NCBI GenBank assembly: GCA_023052935.1
Contig: CM041297.1
Coordinates: forward strand, 103,260,563 to 103,324,562
Source of the DNA: Piezodorus guildinii
Lineage: Eukaryota; Arthropoda; Insecta; Hemiptera; Pentatomidae
Direction: 5' to 3'
Length of the DNA: 64,000 nt
The position numbers were made by a program, and so were the translations under genes. Of this stretch, positions 57,350-64,000 are shown in pieces (position 1 is the first letter of the stretch; each line of letters starts with the position of its first letter). The notes beneath the pieces were generated by a model, which was given only the letters and a program-made list of their open reading frames with translations, ran no database searches and was not told the origin of the DNA.

Positions 57350-57997
57350 ATTGTACGAGTTGAATTTTTTTATTTCATTTACCTATGTGTGAAATATTTC
57401 GAATTCCAGTTTTCAACAGAAATACACGTTTTAGGGCCCCCTGAGTGTGTATCTATTTGTCCGTTGGTTTGTGGTAAGTCAACCGCAAAAACGTAAAGTC
57501 GACTATGTGTGAACGTACGAAACGTATATTTGAGACAACTTAACGCTCGAGATGTAATACAATAGTAACTATTTCTTCAAAACCAGCTGCCCGGAAGGTT
57601 TACTTCATACCATGCAGTTTGCATCTTTTTACGATTTTCTCAAAAAACTTTTTAACGATTTTGATTAAATTCGCTGTATTTATGAATAATTTAATGGGCT
57701 TCAATACGATGTAGGTTTCGTTCTGATTAAAATGGTCTGACAAGGATTAAATGCCGATAGTTTAAATTGTCTTTCTTTGAAGTACCTTTAATTTTGTAGA
57801 TTTGAATAAATTAACCTTATCATTTTGTTAGCATTGTTAAAAAACGAGATAATATATGAGCTGAACGAATTCGAAAGACGAAAGGTGAAAGTGTAAAAAT
57901 ATTTTTCCATGCAATATTTGTATTTTTGAACATATATAGATATATATTGAAGTAATATAGATGTATAATAAATATACTTTTGGATAGCTAAGCATTA
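57350..57997 (-). repeat. R1 dispersed repeat, copy e
   Basis: On the minus strand: CAAAATTAAAGGTACTTCAA, TTTAATCCTTGTCAGACCAT, TAAAATCGTTAAAAAG, ATCTCGAGCGTTAAGTTGTC and AAACGTGTATTTCTGTTG. It directly abuts copy f, head to head. Confidence 0.6.
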
Positions 57998-58830
57998 AAA
58001 AAAAACTGTTGCACGCAAGACACGATTTTCACTTACCTCCGTTGTTAAAATCAATTTAAGAATTTTTAAATACATGTAGAGATGAAAATAAATTGTTAAA
58101 GAATTAATTAAATTGAATTTCAATAGAAAAATGTGTTTTATTAAATAATCCATTATATTTTTATCAACAACAATCAGTTAGTGTTTGGAGTAATCACCTC
58201 CAACTCAAATGTCAAGATGATCACAACTAGGGGCTCTGCTTCCTTGACATGCCGCCAGGTGGCAGTACGGCCAACATAAATTTCTCTTTTCAGGAACCAG
58301 AAACTGTTAGTTTTATCGGTTTTTCATCACTCTCCATTACCCTTTACAATTCCGTGTATCAGATAATTTTTTTTCTAAAATATTTAGCTATCGGCAAATT
58401 ATACATTTATATTACTATTATTGTGTTCAAAAACAAAAAAAATTGCATAAAAAAATATCTGCTTTAGTTGTTTAACAAATTCGCTCAACTTTGATATTTA
58501 GCCGTCCTTCATCAGTGCCATTAAGATGATATATGGTTAATCTTTTCGAATTTACAAAATTAGATGTAGTTTAGAGGAAGAAAATTTTAAATTACGGCAT
58601 TTAAGCCCTGTCAGACAATTTCAATCAGAATTAAACTTACATGATATTAAAGCCTATTAAATTTTACATCGATATAGGGAGTTTACGGAAAGTGATGAAA
58701 AGCCGACTAAACTAACTGATTGTCGTAGATAATAATGCAGTAGATATTAAATAAAACACATGTTGAAACTCAATTTAATTAATACATTAACAATTTATTT
58801 TCATCTCTAATTTTTTTTAAACTTATTGAA
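57998..58830 (+). repeat. R1 dispersed repeat, copy f, with flanking inverted repeats
   Basis: 5' end GTTGCACGCAAGACACG, TTTCACTTACCTCCGTTG, then TTTTTCATCACTCTCCATTA, CATTTAAGCCCTGTCAGACA and ATTTTACATCGATATAGGG. An ~85-bp segment at 58067-58153 returns inverted at 58743-58826 (TTTTAAATACATG.AGAGATGAAAATAAATTGTTAA), giving the copy stem-like ends. Confidence 0.6.
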
Positions 58831-60104
58831 AAAAGATTTTTCTTCTTCAACAGTCATAGCAAAATGATCATGGTCATTTAATCATTAGAATAAAGCTTTC
58901 CAACTGGGTTTTTCTATTATAAGACCAGTACTGCATTCCTCATATCTTATTTTCCTCTGTTTATTCCCTCTTTGACGTCATTTCGTCAAAAATTCTTCGA
59001 ATTCCCGACCCAAGGGGAATGTCCCGTATCGTACATTCTGTTCTTTTTTGGTACGATCTGGCTCTTTGGCGGCCGGCGGACCGTAATATTTTTGATCTTC
59101 GACTTCCACGAGGTCGAATAAGGGGCGATGGGACTACAAAGGCAATATTTCTTCTGGTTAAAAACAGATTTCGGGGAAAAAATTTCTTTGTCACTGTTGC
59201 CTGTATAAAAAATGATACTGTTATTCACTTTTTTTTCTTTTGTATTTTTCTGTTCTATCCTGACAATAAAAGAACATATTGGAACTCATTGTTTCATTCT
59301 TTTTATGTGTCTTATATTCTCTACCTTTGACTCACTTAATATATTATCTCTGTGAATAGATGATTTGTTTAAACTTGAAAATGGTTATAATTTTTTTTGT
59401 AACAAAATAAGCAATGAAATAATAACAGGTAAATGCTCAGACGCAAAGCGAATCATATAAAACGATCAAATTTATTGATGCTTATTAATTGAATGTTAAA
59501 AATGAATAATTCACGCGCACTGCCAAAAAAACCATTTAGTACCCTTATAACATCTTATTAATCTAGTTAAAAATCAATTATATTTATTAAATTGTCTAAC
59601 TTTTTCTTAAATTTCAAAAGAGAAGCGTGCCTTATAAACTGCTTAGAATGTCTTATAATAATATCAATTTTATTAACTTATTAATTTGTTTCCACTATTT
59701 CGGTATTAGTCCACTAGTATTTGCAATTATTAAGAGCAGAACCACTTAATGAACAAAGAATAAACAGATTTAAATAAAGTCATTAATTATTTTTAAAGCA
59801 AAGTAATAAAAATCAACAATTAGAGGACGAATAGTATTATTGTAGGGTTTCTTTAGCGAATGTTGTGATTAAAAAAAGCTATGTATTCGACCATAAATAT
59901 GGAATGGTCAATGATTGTTCAATAAATTACTATAATTTGTTTTTATATTATATATTGTATTACAGGAACGGTAAGTTGCTTCAGTCCTTCCGTATTAATA
60001 AAAATATATAATAAATAAAATTAAAATAAAGTTTATTCAATCATATTTCGATTCATATATAAATACAAAGATTCTAAGTTATTTTCCAATACCAAAATTA
60101 TTGT
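58831..60104. other. Mostly AT-rich, one GC-richer patch
   Basis: 58990-59120 is GC-richer, with short frames on both strands and no domain. It could be a decayed LTR fragment but lacks defining ends. The rest is AT-rich. Confidence 0.3.
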
Positions 60105-60262
60105 GTACGGTACGTATCTCCACTCTACTCCATATTTTAATGTTTCATATTTCATCCCTGATGATGACCGAGAATGGAGGTCGAAACGTTGGCAAGGAAT
60201 AAATAGTTTCAACTATTTAGTTGTTTCATTTACTGCCCACCACCCGGACTAATTCCTTCCAC
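60105..60262 (+). mobile_element. Penelope-like element 3' terminus, internally deleted copy
   Basis: ACGGTACGTATCTCCACTCT (as at 63409 in the inverted arm) jumps to the stem-loop motif CTGATGATGACC...GGTCGAAACGTTGGC (60158-60192), then AACTATTTAGTTGTTTCATT and the end GGACTAATTCCTTCCA. About 220 bp present in the full arm are missing. Confidence 0.7.
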
Positions 60263-61198
60263 TAAATTATTATGTTTTTAATGAAGAATTTCTCTCCTTA
60301 TATGTTTTGTTTCTTAATGCGTTTGTTCCTTATTTAGTTGGATTTTTTTAGTATATGTATGTTCTAATGTACCCGTACCTGAATTTATAAATGTACAGTA
60401 ATTTTTTTCGTTATAGCGATTTATTATTCTTATGAACTTAATTTTATCTCAATGTTTGGTTTTAAATATATTTTTTCTTATGTTTCTCAATTTTGTTTTC
60501 GTTGAATACAGCTTTAATTTTCCTCTGTTTGGTTAACATCATCATCGGACACAATGTTTATTTATCTACGAAGATGGACTTAAGGCTCCAGACGGTTGAT
60601 ATAAGAGAAGTCTCTCCGAGTGGCCCTTAGATCGAAAAAGAACGATCGTAAATCATCATGTGCCAAAATTGGCGACGCAGCCGGTAAATTGGCAGCCTGA
60701 TACAATCGTCCAATCATCTTCCTCCAATTTAGGTTAGGCGTATTAAAAAATATGACGGGTGTCAGGAAGGCAATTTGATGTTGTCTAGCGGAGCAATTGA
60801 ACTGAATTCAGAACTTGACAGATGGGTATTAAATTTATAAAAAATGAAATCTATAGCTCAACGTCAATTTTATTAGAGGTTAATGATAATCATTAATTAC
60901 TATATTGGTAGTTAGGGTATGGTATGTCAGTTCGCACTTGAATGGGGTGCACTGCTCTGTCATAATTTCAGTTCTGATAGAAGCAGATGAGAAAATTATA
61001 TTAAAAGTTTTAATCAAATTCTACTTTGAATTTTAAAATCTAATGGTATCATAAAACATTATTGTTATTAAAAGATTTAAGGAAAAACTAAATGGTGAAC
61101 TTACATCAGGTCTTCTATTTTCTCAATAAACCAATTATTTCTGTATCTAGAAACGCAACTTTGAAAAATAATTACTGTTTTTATGATAAAGTTTAAAC
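60263..61198. other. AT-rich sequence with a GC-richer patch
   Basis: 60565-60800 is GC-richer with no frame and no relative here. Candidate conserved noncoding element. The rest holds nothing recognised. Confidence 0.35.
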
Positions 61199-61212
61199 AA
61201 ATAAATTTATAG

Positions 61213-62287
61213 CTGGAAGGAATTAGTCCGGGTGGCGGTCATTAAATGAAACAACTAAATAGTTTCAACTATTTTATTGTTTGCCAACGTTTCGACCCCC
61301 TTTGTGGGTCATCATCAGGGCTAAAATGATACAAAAGAATATAATTTCAATGACATTACATACAATATTATATAACCTATTTAGCTAGAGAACGTCGGTA
61401 TTGAAAAAATAACAGAAGAACTGTATATGTAAAAAAAAACTTAATTAAAATACAATGACCATATTACAATAATGAAAGTGTTATACAGAAAAAATAAAAA
61501 TGTTCACTAAACAAAATTTACACAGGTATCAATAATTTACATGAAATATAAAAATATGAAGTAGAGTGGAGATACGTACCGCATGGTGGGAGAATGGAAA
61601 CTAGGTACTGTTTGGTAGATGGGGGGTAGGTAGGATGGAAAATACGTAGGAAAAGGTAGAATGGAAAATACGTACTAATTTATGGACAGGGTCTGACAAC
61701 AATGACTAAAATTCTTAATACTACCATACAAAGAATCAATGAAATTTAACTTATGATTATAATAATGATACAGGATAAAAAATTATAATTTAATTCTTAA
61801 AATATCACCTATATAATAGTAAGAACAGTGATGGAAGATGTATATGGAGAAAAACTGACTGTACCTCCCAACTTAATTATCCTTAATTCTGTTTAAGGTA
61901 TCCAAAGATAACAGGGTGGAAAAAATAATAATGGAACATTGTAAAATACATTAATTGACAAATCTTACAGGTTGATAAAAAAGTTAAATAAACATATATA
62001 CAAGTTGGAATCAATTGAATAGTGAAGACATTTAGAAAATTTTAAATACATAAACAAAACAAAATAAATACATATATAGAATTATATGGATACCTAAAAT
62101 GGATTTGAAAATATAAATAAAAACCAACAAACAATAATAATGAAAAACAAAACAATATATATGGTGGGATAGACAGAGAAAATATGTTACTTAATAGAGT
62201 TTAATATGTGGCTATATGTGGAGGAAATGCATTGTTTATCGGTTTTGTGGTTAACAGGATTGGATTGGAGGTGGATGTGGACGGATT
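61213..62287 (-). repeat. Left inverted arm of Penelope-like element
   Basis: Contains the last ~34 codons of the GIY-YIG ORF, its stop and a ~975-bp 3' region with the stem-loop motif at 61286-61318. It pairs with 62703-63776 with almost no gaps. Confidence 0.9.
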
Positions 62288-62696
62288 CAGCGATTAGTCT
62301 TTTCTTATGGTTTGGAACATAATCTAAAATGGAGCAGTCGTCAAAGTTAAAGGAATGATTGAAATGTATGGAGTGTTCAGAAAGTTTTGAGGCTAGAGGG
62401 TTTCGAGAGGATACGGAGAGTTTATGTTGCGATATTCTGGTTTTTAGGTAATTTTTGGTTTCTCCTACATAGGATACATCACAATCTGAACATGAAATTT
62501 TATACACAATATTGGAACGATATATAGGAGTGATCGGGTCTTTTGTATTGGTAAAAAGGTGAGAAAGCTTGTTCTGGGTCTTTAGTCCTAGTTTTAAGAA
62601 AGGTAAGGAAAATTTAAGGATTTTTTTTTTTATATTTTCAGAAAGGTGCGGAATGTAAGGTAGGGATCTATATAAAAATATCATGGGTGTCCACAT
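62187..62696 (-). CDS. Penelope-like element GIY-YIG endonuclease (C-terminal part of RT-EN protein)
   Basis: 169 open residues forming the end of a Penelope RT-endonuclease polyprotein. Residues 13-25 (PYIPHLSENIKKK) match the linker after the RT. The endonuclease follows: IVYKI (63-67, the GIY equivalent), the Penelope-specific Cys pair CSDC (69-72), YVGET (76-80, the YIG equivalent), KTR (85-87), H91 and Glu in AESVHI (about 137). The enzyme nicks DNA to prime reverse transcription at the new site. The domain looks intact, but the RT (several hundred residues) is missing because the element is truncated. The Met at 62696 is at the junction with the inverted copy and is not a natural start. 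Residues past about 135 are also encoded in the opposite arm. Confidence 0.85.
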   Translation of the reverse strand: MWTPMIFLYRSLPYIPHLSENIKKKILKFSLPFLKLGLKTQNKLSHLFTNTKDPITPIYRSNIVYKISCSDCDVSYVGETKNYLKTRISQHKLSVSSRNPLASKLSEHSIHFNHSFNFDDCSILDYVPNHKKRLIAESVHIHLQSNPVNHKTDKQCISSTYSHILNSIK

Positions 62697-62702
62697 CTAT
62701 CC

Positions 62703-63776
62703 AATCCGTCCATATCCACCTCCAATCCAATCCTGTTAACCACAAAACCGATAAACAATGCATTTCCTCCACATATAGCCACTTATTAAACTCTATTAAG
62801 TAACATATTTTCTCTGTCTATCCCACCATATATATTGTTTTGTTTTTCATTATTATTGTTTGTTGGTTTTTATTTATATTTTCAAATCTATTTTAGGTAT
62901 CCATATAATTCTATATATGTATTTATTTTGTTTTGTTTATGTATTTAAAATTTTCTAAATGTCTTCACTATTCAATTTATTCCAACTTGTATTTATGTTT
63001 ATTTAACTTTTTTATCAACCTGTAAGATTTGTCAATTAATGTATTTTACAATGTTCCATTATTATTTTTTCCACCCTGTTATCTTTGGATACCTTAAACA
63101 GAATTAGGGATAATTAAGTTGGGAGGTACAGTCAGTTTTTCTCCATATACATCTTCCATCACTGTTCTTACTATTATATAGGTGATATTTCAAGAATTAA
63201 ATTATAATTTTTTATCCTGTATCATTATTATAATCATAAGTTAAATTTCATTGATTCTTTGTATGGTAGTATTAAGAATTTTAGTCATTGTTGTCAGACC
63301 CTGTCCATAAATCAGTACGTATTTTCCATTCTACCTTTTCCTACGTATTTTCCATCCTACCTACCCCCCATCTACCAAACAGTACCTAGTTTCCATTCTC
63401 CCACCATGCGGTACGTATCTCCACTCTACTTCATATTTTTATATTTCATGTAAATTATTGATACCTGTGTAAATTTTGTTTAGTGAACATTTTTATTTTT
63501 TCTGTATAACACTTTCATTATTGTAATATGGTCATTGTATTTTAATTAAGTTTTTTTTTACATATACAGTTCTTCTGTTTTTTTTCAATACCGACGTTCT
63601 CTAGCTAAATAGGTTATATAATATTGTATGTAATGTCATTGAAATTATATTCTTTTGTATCTTTTTAGCCCTGATGATGACCCACAAAGGGGGTCGAAAC
63701 GTTGGCAAACAATAAAATAGTTGAAACTATTTAGTTGTTTCATTTAATGACCGCCAACCGGACTAATTCCTTCCAG
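62703..63776 (+). repeat. Right inverted arm of Penelope-like element
   Basis: An inverted 3'-terminal copy, beginning inside the GIY-YIG C-terminus (AATCCGTCCATATCCACC) and ending GGACTAATTCCTTCCAG. Fewer than a few percent differences from the left arm by eye, so one recent event. The 64-codon frame inside it (63259-63453) is noncoding 3' sequence. Confidence 0.9.
63671..63705 (+). ncRNA. Hammerhead-like motif in Penelope terminus
   Basis: CTGATGA, one extra T, stem GACCC/GGGTC closed by a 7-nt loop, then GAAACGTTGGC. This is the core order of a type I hammerhead ribozyme (CUGANGA, helix II, GAAA), and hammerheads are known in Penelope-like elements. The extra base before helix II and the lack of an obvious helix III plus cleavage triplet make self-cleavage doubtful. 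The mirror copy is at 61286-61318 (-). Confidence 0.4.
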
Positions 63777-63823
63777 TAATTCTCAACGGTCAACTAATTA
63801 CATCCACAAAAATAAATTTATAG

Positions 63824-64000
63824 TTCAATAGCGTGGTTGAATTATATTCATATGCAGAAGAACTGGACGGCAATATGTGTATGTATGTACGTATGTATAT
63901 GTGTTTGTATGTACATAAAATATGTTTGTATTTATTCGAGAGCATAAAATTAAAATATGAACCAAAAAAAAAAAAAAAATAGAAAAACAGGGCACTGATG
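63824..64000. other. AT-rich edge with GTAT-type microsatellite
   Basis: An imperfect (GTAT)n stretch at about 63878-63915 and an A-run at 63964-63979. No gene. Confidence 0.5.

Larger units (their letters stand above)
61213..63809 (-). mobile_element. Penelope-like retroelement, 5'-truncated, with 1.07-kb inverted arms
   Basis: Left arm 61213-62287 is a near-perfect reverse complement of right arm 62703-63776. A 415-bp spacer completes a GIY-YIG endonuclease ORF read leftward. A 14-bp direct repeat AAATAAATTTATAG (61199-61212 and 63810-63823) flanks the whole, abutting the left arm exactly and lying 33 bp beyond the right arm. 5' truncation next to an inverted terminal copy is characteristic of Penelope-like elements. 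The RT domain is absent. Confidence 0.85.

Noticed and set aside
58961..59330. Overlapping frames on both strands, possible LTR
   Set aside because: GC-richer composition explains the open frames. No paired LTR, primer-binding site or target duplication was found.
1..64000. CRISPR arrays, operons, viral genes
   Set aside because: The sequence is eukaryotic. No regularly spaced short repeats, bacterial gene organisation or viral protein motifs were seen.

Overview
The window is AT-rich eukaryotic DNA dominated by decayed mobile elements, with very little host coding sequence. Jockey-type LINEs, mariner and hAT remnants, a Penelope-like element and several tRNA-derived SINE families together suggest an arthropod, most likely an insect with a large, repeat-rich genome. 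No species can be named from this sequence alone. The only convincing host coding sequence is one GC-rich exon at 9164-9676 (+), which ends in a consensus splice donor. I do not recognise the protein. The window probably lies mostly in introns or intergenic DNA around that gene.

Layout. 1-9100: a reverse-transcriptase (RT) C-terminus remnant at the left edge (-), a small inverted-repeat unit with a Penelope-type motif (1215-1415), two copies of an uncharacterised ~0.7-0.9 kb repeat called R1 here, and a 5'-truncated LINE (3716-4468) with 14-bp target-site duplications (TSDs) and an ATT tail. 9100-17200: the host exon, a decayed Jockey-like fragment (family J2), a mariner remnant, and a LINE C-terminus running into poly(A) and (TA)n. 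17206-21857: the best preserved element, a full-length Jockey-type LINE (17311-21732, -) with an intact 883-residue ORF2, a frameshifted ORF1, a long poly(A) tail and exact 13-bp TSDs. It sits inside an older repeat (R2) that has an uninterrupted relative at 10274-10460.

21.9-45 kb: mostly copies of SINE1 (tRNA-derived, ~295 bp, eleven recognisable), three SINE2 copies with an unusual poly(T) 3' end, one SINE3, a second mariner remnant, small J2 3' ends, R1, and a 372-bp inverted-repeat element at 42453-42824. 45-58.8 kb: repeat R4 in two copies, one split by a 305-bp hAT-type MITE, two longer J2 fragments, a three-unit ~175-bp tandem array, and more SINE1 and R1. 60-64 kb: Penelope-like elements. 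One is 5'-truncated with a GIY-YIG endonuclease ORF and near-perfect 1.07-kb inverted arms, flanked by a 14-bp direct repeat.

The elements form a readable insertion history: LINE inside R2, SINE2 inside a LINE tail, MITE inside R4. The most interesting threads are the hammerhead-like stem-loop (CTGANGA, stem, CGAAACG) scattered across Penelope-type fragments on both strands, the poly(T)-ended SINE2, the unclassified R1 and R4 families, and the unrecognised host exon. No functional rRNA, tRNA gene, CRISPR array or viral sequence was found.
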